64,000 nucleotides of DNA from Microterricola gilva (GTDB taxonomy: Bacteria > Actinomycetota > Actinomycetes > Actinomycetales > Microbacteriaceae): the NCBI RefSeq assembly GCF_004217495.1, contig NZ_SHLC01000001.1, forward strand, positions 744,001 through 808,000, in the 5' to 3' direction. How positions within the stretch are numbered: position 1 is the stretch's first letter; every line of letters starts with the position of its first letter. Below are positions 1-7,560 of this stretch, piece by piece. Under the pieces are notes generated by a model. That model searched no databases. It was given only the letters and a program-made list of their open reading frames with translations, and was not told the DNA's origin. A program made the translations under genes and the position numbers.

Positions 1-297
<297 letters not shown>

Positions 298-339
298 AGC
301 CAGGAGCACCCCGACGGCGTGCAGCCGATCGCCGCGTGC

Positions 340-1185
340 TCAGCGCTCTGGGTAGCCGTGCGGCAGGCTCGTCAGCACCGGGTCGAGCCTGGCCAGGCGC
401 TGCCTGCTGAGTTCCAGCGCGGCGGCATCGCGCTCCCTGCGCATGGCGACGACCCCGGCGAGGAAGAGCTCCGGCTCGATCTGCGGCAGGGGCGAGACGT
501 AGACGGATGCCTCGCGCGCCAGTTCGCCGGCGAGGCGGGTGCGTGCGGCATCCGAGAGCCGGGGCGCCTGCTGCAGGAACTGCGCGATGCGCCGCTGCAG
601 GCGGTCGGGCAGGGTGGCGACGTCGGCGAGCTCTGCCCAGGCGAGCAGCGGCTGTGGAACGCCGTAGACCGGCGCCGTGTAGCGGGGGACGCGCTCCATC
701 TGCGAGTGCGTGCCGGCGAGGATGTCGCCGAGGCGTTTGCCCTGCGCGTTCAGCAGCGCCACCATTGCCGCCAGCCCGCCGAGCGTCATGTAGATCTCGA
801 GCACGCCGAGCAGCGCGCGCACGAAGGCGTGGCGCATCGCGATGGCTCCGCCGTCGTCACGCACGATGCGGGCGCCGATGGCCAGCTTGCCGAGCGAGCG
901 CCCGCCGCTGGCCGTCTCCACGATCGTCGGGGCGATGACGAGCGCCGTCACGAGCCCGATGATCGACAGCGCGGTGGCCATGGACTGGTCCATGCCGTCG
1001 CCGGCCGCCGCCGCGACGATCCAGGCCAGCAGCGCGAAACCGCCGAGGTAGACGACCGCGTCGATCATCGCGCCTGCCGCGCGGATCATCACGCTGGCCG
1101 GGCGCACGTCGAGGGCGACCGCCTCGCCGGTGAAAACGGTGTCGGCGTCTGGATGCTGTTCGCTCAGCGCACTCGGCTCGACCAT
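340..1185 (-). CDS. RDD-family membrane protein
   Basis: A 281-residue RDD-domain protein of unknown molecular function. Residues about 28-165 carry the domain: an Arg/Asp-containing first helix (about 41-62), a second helix (about 72-90), the conserved GRSLGKLAIGARIV segment at about 95-108, a third helix (about 127-146) and a KRLGDILAGT motif. A further 110 or so residues form a soluble tail beyond the usual domain. It is divergent from the SpoIIM-like gene, with only 17 nt between start codons, so the two promoters must overlap. RDD and SpoIIM-like proteins commonly neighbour MoxR/DUF58 clusters in actinobacteria, as here, which suggests a shared envelope-related role (inference). Confidence 0.85.
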   Translation of the reverse strand: MVEPSALSEQHPDADTVFTGEAVALDVRPASVMIRAAGAMIDAVVYLGGFALLAWIVAAAAGDGMDQSMATALSIIGLVTALVIAPTIVETASGGRSLGKLAIGARIVRDDGGAIAMRHAFVRALLGVLEIYMTLGGLAAMVALLNAQGKRLGDILAGTHSQMERVPRYTAPVYGVPQPLLAWAELADVATLPDRLQRRIAQFLQQAPRLSDAARTRLAGELAREASVYVSPLPQIEPELFLAGVVAMRRERDAAALELSRQRLARLDPVLTSLPHGYPER

Positions 1186-1188
1186 GGT

Positions 1189-1194
1189 TAGTAT
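1189..1194 (+). promoter_or_regulatory. Leaderless -10 element of the SpoIIM-like gene
   Basis: TAGTAT lies 8 nt before the ATG at 1203, the spacing expected when transcription starts at the start codon. No Shine-Dalgarno sequence is present. The opposite strand of the same 17-nt gap must hold the promoter of the RDD gene; a TTGAAT-like hexamer is possible but weak. Confidence 0.6.
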
Positions 1195-1202
1195 TCAATC
1201 AG

Positions 1203-2198
1203 ATGGATCTCGACGCCTACTCCGCCGCCCACCGTGAACGGTGGGAGCGTCTGGACGCCCTGGCGGCGCAGCGCAGATTGAGCGGAGCGGAGGCCGACGA
1301 GCTCGTCGATCTCTACCAGTCGGGGGCGACGCAGCTCTCGCAGCTGAAGACCACGGCCGGATCCACGCTCCAGGGCGACCGGCTCTCGGTGAGCCTGTCG
1401 CGGGCGCGGCTGCGATTCACCGGAACCGGCGACAATCTGCTCGCCCAGCTGCCCCGCTTCTTCGTCGTGCAGCTTCCGGCCGCCCTGTACCGGCTGCGCT
1501 GGCTGACCCTCGTCTACGCTCTGGCCACGATCGTCATCGCGACGCTCTACGCGCTCTGGGCGCTCGGCGACCCGCAGGTGCTCGCGAACTTCGGCTCGAA
1601 GGAGCAGCTGGCCCAGCTCGCCGACGAGGACTTCGTCGACTACTACTCCGCGAACCCGGCCGCGTCCTTCGCCGGACAGGTGTGGGCGAACAACGCCTGG
1701 ATCGCCGCGCAGTGCATCGCCTTCGGCATCCTCGGCGTCTACGTTCCCGCGGTGATCTTCAGCAACGCGCAGAACCTCGGCGTGACGGCCGCCGTGATGT
1801 TCGCACACGGCGAGGGCGACACGATGCTGCTCTACATCGCCCCGCACGGCCTGCTCGAGCTCACCAGCGTGTTCGTCGCCGCGGCGGCCGGCACCCGCAT
1901 CTTCTGGTCCTGGATCGCCCCGGGTGCGCGCACGCGCGGGCAGGCGTTGGCGGCGGAGGGTCGCGCCATGTTCACCGTCGTGATCGGACTGGCCATCGCC
2001 CTGTTCGTGTCTGGCATCATCGAGGGCTTCGTCACGCCGGCGCCCTGGCCGTGGCCGGTGAAGATCGGCATCGGGGCGCTCGCGCTTGCCGCGTTCCTCG
2101 TCTACATGCTCGTGCTCGGCGGTCGTGCGGCGCGCGCGGGTGAGACGGGTGACCTCGACGAGTTCGCCGCCGGGGCCCGGACGATCGCCGCCGCCTGA
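1203..2198 (+). CDS. SpoIIM-like (stage II sporulation protein M family) membrane protein
   Basis: A 331-residue polytopic protein of the SpoIIM/DUF95 family. The N-terminal 95 residues are soluble and helical. Five membrane segments follow: about 100-120, about 171-195, a helix after the conserved IAPHGLLEL motif (this motif marks the family), and two near the C-terminus. In Bacillus SpoIIM belongs to the engulfment complex. Non-sporulating actinobacteria keep homologs of unknown role beside RDD and MoxR/DUF58 genes, which is the arrangement here. It is leaderless, with TAGTAT at 1189-1194. It is followed by a strong hairpin and then by the convergent aquaporin gene. Confidence 0.85.
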   Translation: MDLDAYSAAHRERWERLDALAAQRRLSGAEADELVDLYQSGATQLSQLKTTAGSTLQGDRLSVSLSRARLRFTGTGDNLLAQLPRFFVVQLPAALYRLRWLTLVYALATIVIATLYALWALGDPQVLANFGSKEQLAQLADEDFVDYYSANPAASFAGQVWANNAWIAAQCIAFGILGVYVPAVIFSNAQNLGVTAAVMFAHGEGDTMLLYIAPHGLLELTSVFVAAAAGTRIFWSWIAPGARTRGQALAAEGRAMFTVVIGLAIALFVSGIIEGFVTPAPWPWPVKIGIGALALAAFLVYMLVLGGRAARAGETGDLDEFAAGARTIAAA

Positions 2199-2210
2199 TC
2201 CCAACGCCGA

Positions 2211-2243
2211 AACGGCGGGTACCCGAGTCGGGTACCCGCCGTT
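2211..2243. terminator. 14-bp hairpin between SpoIIM-like gene and aqpZ
   Basis: A perfect 14-bp stem (2211-2224 with 2230-2243) around a 5-nt loop, starting 12 nt after the SpoIIM-like stop codon. It has no T-run. It sits between convergent genes, so it may stop transcription from both sides. Confidence 0.7.
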
Positions 2244-2252
2244 CGCGTGCGT

Positions 2253-2280
2253 GGAGGTCAGGCGCTGGAGGTCAGGCGCT
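2253..2280. repeat. Tandem 14-bp duplication at the aqpZ stop codon
   Basis: GGAGGTCAGGCGCT occurs twice in direct succession (2253-2266 and 2267-2280). On the minus strand each copy supplies the last Ala codon, TGA stop and following bases of aqpZ, so the stop context is duplicated. Confidence 0.85.
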
Positions 2281-3045
2281 GACCTTCACCGGCTGAGCGT
2301 CGCCGCTGAGTGCGACGGTGCGGTCGAAGAGCAGCGAGAACGTCGCGCCGGCGATGATGGCGCCGATGACCGGGGCGACGAGCGTGAGCCAGACCTGGCT
2401 GAGCGCCTCCGGGCCGCCGTAGATCGCGGTGGCCAGTGAGCGGGCCGGGTTGAAGGACGCGTTGGAGACCGGGATCGCGATCAGGGCGAGCAGGGTGAGG
2501 GTGAGGCCGATCGCCAACGGGGCGAAGCCGGCCGCCGCGCGGGAGCTCGTCACGCCGAGGATCACGTAGACGAAGATCGCCGTCGTGATGATCTCGATGA
2601 GCAGCACGGAGACGAAGCTGTAGCCGCCGGGAGAAAGCACTCCCCAGCCCGTTGACGCGCTCTGGAACCAGAGCACCTCGAAGTTCTTGCTGCTGCTGAG
2701 GATCGCGAGCAGCAACGTCGTGGCGACGATGCCGCCGACGAACTGCGCGAGTACGTAGCCGAGCACGTCCTTCCACGCGAAACGGCCGGCGACGGCGAGA
2801 CCGATCGTGACGGCCGGGTTGAAATGACCGCCGGAGACCGGGCCGAAGGCGTAGGCGCCGACGACGACGGTGAGCCCGAGGGCGAGTGCGACGCCCTGGA
2901 AGCCGACGTTGAGGCCGCCCTCGCCCGCGTTGAATCCGGCGGCGAAGAGCGCGGTGCCGATGACGCCGAAGACGAGTACGAAGGTACCGACGGCCTCGGC
3001 CGCGAGACGTGCACCGGTGCTCGGCGCGGAAGTTGTTCCAGTCAC
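2272..3045 (-). CDS. aqpZ: Aquaporin (MIP family)
   Basis: A 257-residue aquaporin forming a passive water (or small-solute) channel in the cytoplasmic membrane. Both half-helix signatures are present: HFNPAVT in the first repeat and SFNPARS in the second, with six hydrophobic segments around them. I chose the GTG at 3045 because AGGGG lies 10 nt upstream and the length then fits AqpZ proteins; the frame stays open to an ATG at 3153, which would add 36 non-hydrophobic residues. The gene lies between the RDD/SpoIIM pair and the MoxR/DUF58 operon and has no obvious link to either. AqpZ versus glyceroporin cannot be settled without modelling the selectivity filter. Confidence 0.9.
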   Translation of the reverse strand: MTGTTSAPSTGARLAAEAVGTFVLVFGVIGTALFAAGFNAGEGGLNVGFQGVALALGLTVVVGAYAFGPVSGGHFNPAVTIGLAVAGRFAWKDVLGYVLAQFVGGIVATTLLLAILSSSKNFEVLWFQSASTGWGVLSPGGYSFVSVLLIEIITTAIFVYVILGVTSSRAAAGFAPLAIGLTLTLLALIAIPVSNASFNPARSLATAIYGGPEALSQVWLTLVAPVIGAIIAGATFSLLFDRTVALSGDAQPVKVSA

Positions 3046-3192
3046 GATGATGAATCCCCTTGTTCCGTGTGTGCTGACACGGGCGCAGCGCTGCGACCGT
3101 CTGACGTTCAGGAGGTTATCGTCCTCCACACAGGAATGGGGTGCAATCGACACAGAGAGTCGCGAGATTGCGCCGCATGACGCGCGAATGGC

Positions 3193-4554
3193 TCAGAGTC
3201 GGCCAGCGGCCTTGAGGGCGATGTAGCGGTCGGCGAGGGCCGGCGGCAGATCGGCCGGGGCGGCGGTGACGACCTCGGCCCCCGACTGACGGATGGCGGC
3301 CGAGACCCTGGCCACGTCCAGCAACGCGCGTTCGGCCGCTGCCGCCCGGTAGATCTCGCTCCGGCTGCCGCGCTCGGCCGTCGCGGCGAGCACGGCGGGG
3401 TCGGTGACGGAGGCGACGATGACCGTGTGCCGCTTGCTCAGCTGCGGCAGCACCGCCAGCAGCCCGGATGCCGCCCCAGGCGCCTCGATCGCGGTGAGCA
3501 GCACCACCAGCGCGTGCCTGCTGGTGACGCCGCGCACGAGCGACGGCACAGCGTTCCAGTCCATCTCGATGAGTTCCGGCTCGATCAGCGCCATCGAATC
3601 GACCATGCGGCTGAGCAGTTCCGCGCCGGTCGCACCCTGCACCCGGCCGCGCACAAGTCGGTCGTAGGCCAGGAAGTCGACCCGGTCGCCGGCGTGTGAG
3701 GCGAGCGCGGCGAGCAGGAGCGCGCCCTCGAACGCGGTGTCGAGGCGGGGCTCGTCGGCGACCCGCGCGGCGGAGGTGCGCCCGCTGTCGAGCACGATCA
3801 CGACGCGGCGGTCACGCTCTGGGCGCCAGGTGCGGACCATGAGGTTCGGCGCCATCGTCGTCGTGCCGGACTGCGCGCCCGCACCCAGCATTGGTCCGCT
3901 GCGGCGTGCGGTCGCGCGCCAGTCGATCGAGCGCACGTCGTCGCCACGCACGTACTCGCGCAGGCTGTCGAACTCCGTGCCCTGGCCACGCACCATCACC
4001 GTGGTGCGGCCGTCGAGCTCGCGCAGCCGGGCCAGGCGCGACGGCAGGTGCTTGCGGGCGTTGAACGGGGGGAGCACACGCACGCGGCCAGGCGCGAGAA
4101 GGGTGGCCTGCCTGGCGGCGAGACCGAGCGGGCCGACGGACCGCACGGTGATCTGCTCCACCCGGCGCTCGCCCCGACGGAACGGGGTGAGCACGGTGCT
4201 GAACGCACGGCGTTCACCCGGTGGGAGCGCGACACCGAGCCTGTTGCGTTCCGGCCCGGCCGATGGCTGCCAGGCATCGCGCACGATCCCGCGGAGCGCG
4301 CGCGTTCCGGTGTTGGTCAGGAACAAGCGGGCGTCGACGCTCTCTCCGAGGCGCACCCGCGCGGGGATCACGCGCTCGGCGGCCAGCTGCCGCGGCGAGG
4401 CGGCGAGCAGCAGGTCCACGCCGAGCAGCGCGAGGGCGAACAGCAGCCACACGCCGAGCACCGCCGCCGCGGTGCCGAGCGACTCCCCGCCGAGCAGCAC
4501 GATCGGCACCGCGCCGATGGCGAGGAGCAGCACGAATCTCGGCGTGATGGCCAT
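3193..4554 (-). CDS. DUF58 domain protein (MoxR partner)
   Basis: A 453-residue protein with two N-terminal membrane helices (about 6-22 and 30-52) and a cytoplasmic DUF58 domain. The family signature YVRGDDVRSIDWRATAR is present, followed by a von Willebrand A-like strand with a degenerate metal site (VIVLDSGRTS). DUF58 proteins are encoded with MoxR AAA+ ATPases and are thought to be their clients or adaptors. The ATG at 4554 lies 2 nt past the moxR stop, so it is the last gene of a five-gene operon with translational coupling. The frame stays open further upstream, but that part is the shadow of moxR. Confidence 0.88.
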   Translation of the reverse strand: MAITPRFVLLLAIGAVPIVLLGGESLGTAAAVLGVWLLFALALLGVDLLLAASPRQLAAERVIPARVRLGESVDARLFLTNTGTRALRGIVRDAWQPSAGPERNRLGVALPPGERRAFSTVLTPFRRGERRVEQITVRSVGPLGLAARQATLLAPGRVRVLPPFNARKHLPSRLARLRELDGRTTVMVRGQGTEFDSLREYVRGDDVRSIDWRATARRSGPMLGAGAQSGTTTMAPNLMVRTWRPERDRRVVIVLDSGRTSAARVADEPRLDTAFEGALLLAALASHAGDRVDFLAYDRLVRGRVQGATGAELLSRMVDSMALIEPELIEMDWNAVPSLVRGVTSRHALVVLLTAIEAPGAASGLLAVLPQLSKRHTVIVASVTDPAVLAATAERGSRSEIYRAAAAERALLDVARVSAAIRQSGAEVVTAAPADLPPALADRYIALKAAGRL

Positions 4555-4556
4555 CG

Positions 4557-5579
4557 TCAGATCGGAACCTGGACCTGCTGCACGATCGAGCGGAGGATCG
4601 CGTCGACGGCGACGCCCTCGAGCTCGGCTTCTGGGCGCAGCTGCACCCTGTGCCGCCAGACGGGCAGCAGCATCGCCTGCACGTGGTCTGGCGTGATCGA
4701 GTCGTAACCGCTCAGCCAGGCCCACGCCTTGGCCGAGGCGAGCAGGGCCGTCGTGCCGCGCGGGCTCACACCGAGCTTGACCGATGGGCTCGTGCGGGTG
4801 GCGCGGGCCAGATCGACGACGTAGGCGAGCACGTCGGCGCTGACGCCGACGGATGCCACGGAGGCCTGCGCCGCGGCCAGCTTCCCGGCATCCAGCACGG
4901 CGGTGACCCCTGCACCCGCGAGATCGCGCGGATCGAACCCGGCCGCATGCCGGCGCAACACCTCGATCTCGCTGTCGCGTTCCGGCAGATCGAGCACGAG
5001 CTTGAGCAGGAAGCGGTCGAGCTGTGCCTCAGGCAGCGAGTACGTGCCCTCGTACTCGACGGGGTTCTGCGTCGCGGCGACGATGAACGGGTCGGGCAGC
5101 GGCCGGGAGACGCCGTCGACGGAGACCTGGCGCTCCTCCATCGCCTCGAGCAGTGCCGACTGCGTCTTCGGCGGGGTCCGGTTGATCTCATCGGCGAGCA
5201 GGATGTTCGTGAAGACGGGGCCCTCGCGGAACTCGAACTCTCCGGCCTTGACGTCGTAGACGATCGACCCCGTCACATCGCCAGGCATCAGGTCCGGGGT
5301 GAACTGCACCCGGTGGGTCTGCAGGTTCAGCGCGGCGCTCAGGCTGCGCACGAGCAGCGTCTTCGCGACACCAGGCACACCCTCCAGCAGCACGTGCCCG
5401 CGGGCCAGGAGCGCGATGATGAGGCCGGTGACGGCGGCATCCTGACCGACGACGGCCTTGCCCACCTCCGCGCGCACCCTCGCCAGCGCCTGGCGGAGCT
5501 CGGCCGCCGAGGCCGCGTCGATGGACTCGTGCATGCCTCGCAGCGGCGCGGCAACGTTGTCAAGACCGGTGTCTGTCAT
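4557..5579 (-). CDS. moxR: MoxR-family AAA+ ATPase
   Basis: A 340-residue MoxR ATPase, a cytosolic chaperone-like AAA+ protein thought to remodel or insert metal into vWA/DUF58 partners. Visible motifs are a Walker A of the MoxR form (GVPGVAKT), Walker B ILLADEINR, the sensor-1 region ATQNPVEYEGTY, and an arginine-finger/lid region after it. The length is normal for the family. The ATG at 5579 overlaps the TGA of the DUF4350 gene (ATGA), and its stop is 2 nt before the DUF58 start. The substrate is unknown; the operon suggests the polytopic and DUF4129/DUF4350 proteins form its membrane partner complex (inference). Confidence 0.93.
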   Translation of the reverse strand: MTDTGLDNVAAPLRGMHESIDAASAAELRQALARVRAEVGKAVVGQDAAVTGLIIALLARGHVLLEGVPGVAKTLLVRSLSAALNLQTHRVQFTPDLMPGDVTGSIVYDVKAGEFEFREGPVFTNILLADEINRTPPKTQSALLEAMEERQVSVDGVSRPLPDPFIVAATQNPVEYEGTYSLPEAQLDRFLLKLVLDLPERDSEIEVLRRHAAGFDPRDLAGAGVTAVLDAGKLAAAQASVASVGVSADVLAYVVDLARATRTSPSVKLGVSPRGTTALLASAKAWAWLSGYDSITPDHVQAMLLPVWRHRVQLRPEAELEGVAVDAILRSIVQQVQVPI

Positions 5580-6874
5580 GGTTCCATTCTCTCGGTGCGG
5601 GAGTCGTGGGTGCTGGACGGTGCTGTGCCGGTGGCGCCGCCTGGCCTGGTGGCGGCCTGCACCGCACGCTCGAGGTCGAGGAGACGGTCGGAGAGGGCGA
5701 GCAGCTGGGCGTCGTTCTGCGGCTCGTCGCCGAGCAGCGTGGCCAGCACGCGGCTCGGGTCTGAGCCGGTGACGGATGCCGCGGACCCCACGACCTCGTC
5801 GAGCGACGCGGTGCGCGCCAGTCCGAGCGCCGTGGCGATGCGCCCGACGGTGGCGATGCGCAGCGCATCGACGGCGCGCAGCCGCTCCGAGTTCCGCGCA
5901 TAGAGTCTGGCCCGCCCCTCCATCGTCTCGCTGGCGCGCACCGTGACGGGCAGATTCTCGATCACCAGGGGTCCGAAGCGGCGGCCGTACGCGACCGCCG
6001 CCGCGAGGCCGCAGAGCACGAGCAACACCATCACGGGCGTCACCCAGCCGGGGGTGAGCTCGGCGAGGCTCGGCGTTCCGACCGCGACGTCGGCGAGTGT
6101 CGGCAGGTACCAGACCAGCGTCGGCTGCTCGCCGAGCAGGCCGAGGGCGAGAGCCGCGTTGCCCGCGGAGGTGATGGAGGCGTTGGCGAAGATCGCTTCG
6201 TCGCTGACGAGGGTGAGCGCACCGGGCCCGCCGCGCTGTACGAGCACGGAGGAGCCGCTGGCCGCATCGCCGCAGCAGGCCGCGTAGCCAGCGGCATCCG
6301 AGGGAACGCTCAGCGTCTTCAGGGCCGCGTCGTCGGACCCGGCAACGCTGCCTGCGCGTTCCGCCGCCGCGAGCGCACATCCGGCGCCGGCGGCGATGGG
6401 CCCATCGGCTCCGACCCCGCCGAAGCCGATCTCCGGCGCGAGCTCCTGCAGATAGGCGAAGCTCGGGTCGACGACCACCGTGTGCTCGGCGACGCCCAGG
6501 CGCGCGATCTGCGCGGCGTCGAGGATGTCGCCAGGGTCCGAGACGAAGAGGGTCACACCCCCGTCGGCCGCCTGCGCGGCCGCGCTCGCCTCGAGGGCCG
6601 CGTCGAGACTGTCTGCGACGACCACGTCGACACCCTGGGCGCTGAGCACCTCGGCCAGCGCCATGCCGCCTGCCGGCGCGGGGTTCTCGGCGCCGAGGGG
6701 AGGACCGCCGACGGCCGCCGCGTTGCTCAGCACCATCGCGATCAGCGCGACGATGAGCGCGCCGGCGCCGGCGATCACCCAGAACGCGGCCCGCCTGCCC
6801 GTTGAACGCAGCGTCGGCGTGATCGCCGGTGCCGGCCGGACGGACTGCTCCGGCTGGGCCAGCTGGGCGCTCAC
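5576..6874 (-). CDS. DUF4350 domain membrane protein
   Basis: A 432-residue protein with one N-terminal membrane helix (about 29-50), a large extracytoplasmic domain and a second helix at about 290-310, followed by a cytoplasmic tail of about 115 residues. The extracytoplasmic part reads like a DUF4350 domain (strand-turn elements such as VVVADSLDAAL and LFVSDPGDIL), a glutamine amidotransferase-like fold without obvious catalytic residues. A CC pair (AACCGD) falls in this domain. It overlaps both neighbours by 4 nt (ATGA). It is a regular member of actinobacterial MoxR/DUF58 operons; function unknown. Confidence 0.82.
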   Translation of the reverse strand: MSAQLAQPEQSVRPAPAITPTLRSTGRRAAFWVIAGAGALIVALIAMVLSNAAAVGGPPLGAENPAPAGGMALAEVLSAQGVDVVVADSLDAALEASAAAQAADGGVTLFVSDPGDILDAAQIARLGVAEHTVVVDPSFAYLQELAPEIGFGGVGADGPIAAGAGCALAAAERAGSVAGSDDAALKTLSVPSDAAGYAACCGDAASGSSVLVQRGGPGALTLVSDEAIFANASITSAGNAALALGLLGEQPTLVWYLPTLADVAVGTPSLAELTPGWVTPVMVLLVLCGLAAAVAYGRRFGPLVIENLPVTVRASETMEGRARLYARNSERLRAVDALRIATVGRIATALGLARTASLDEVVGSAASVTGSDPSRVLATLLGDEPQNDAQLLALSDRLLDLERAVQAATRPGGATGTAPSSTHDSRTERMEP

Positions 6875-7560
6875 GAGAGTGCCCCATCGCTCGATCCGGC
6901 GTGCAGCTCCGCGGGCTCCGGCAGGGCCGGCCTGGCCTGGCGAACGCGATCATCGAGCGCGCGCACGGCACGGTAGCCGGCCTCGCTGCCCTGATGGTCG
7001 AGGTAGCGGACCTCGTCGAAGGCGCCGGCGGCCTCACGGAGGGCGGCGCTCTCGGCCGGCAGCGCCCTGGCGGCCGCGCGGGCGAAGTCGGTCGCGGTCG
7101 TGCCTGGGCTCACGGCGACGACCGTGCGCTCGGACAGCCCGGCCGCCAGCGCGCGGAACTGCTCGGCGATCGCGAGCGACCAGTCGGCTGATGCCGCGGC
7201 GGCGCTCGCGGCTGAACGCATCTGCTCCGCGCTGCGCCCGTCGTGCTCGCCGAAGAGCGCCGTCGTGGCCGTCCGCCGCCGGTTCAGGCGCGGCACGCCC
7301 CAGATCAGCAGGGCGGTCACGAGGATGCCGACGATGATGACGGTCGCGACGAGGGGCAGCCAGCCGCCGCCCGCACCGTCCGCACCGGAGAACAGCGAGG
7401 CCAACCAGTCGAAGAAGGCCTTCGAGGCCAGGTCGAACCAGCTCGGTTCGGCCGCCCGGTACGGCGGCTTGGCCAGTTCCTCGCGCAGCAGACGACGGGC
7501 TTCCTCGGCATCCGGGTCGAGGGGGATCGCCGTGACGACGGCCCAGAGGCCGCCCGTCAT
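6871..7560 (-). CDS. DUF4129 domain membrane protein
   Basis: A 229-residue protein. The N-terminal 65 residues include the acidic RRLLREEL segment, one membrane helix spans about 68-90, and a cytoplasmic helical domain (DUF4129) follows, with the typical ADWSLAIAEQFRALAAGL repeat-like helices and a GTTATDFARAA segment. DUF4129 occurs in transglutaminase- and MoxR-linked operons. Here it overlaps both neighbours by 4 nt, so all of the upstream operon genes should be made in fixed ratio. Molecular role unknown. Confidence 0.82.
   Translation of the reverse strand: MTGGLWAVVTAIPLDPDAEEARRLLREELAKPPYRAAEPSWFDLASKAFFDWLASLFSGADGAGGGWLPLVATVIIVGILVTALLIWGVPRLNRRRTATTALFGEHDGRSAEQMRSAASAAAASADWSLAIAEQFRALAAGLSERTVVAVSPGTTATDFARAAARALPAESAALREAAGAFDEVRYLDHQGSEAGYRAVRALDDRVRQARPALPEPAELHAGSSDGALS

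Noticed and set aside
3042-3080. A 12-codon minus-strand ORF overlapping the aqpZ GTG by GTGA
   Set aside because: It looks like the mtrA and CNNM leaders, but there is no -10 element near its GTG, no ribosome site and no notable peptide sequence, so chance is the simplest explanation.
4557-7037. An 826-codon minus-strand frame covering the moxR region
   Set aside because: Only the last 340 codons (from 5579) read as MoxR; the upstream part is the Arg-rich shadow of the DUF4350 and DUF4129 genes, not a fusion protein.
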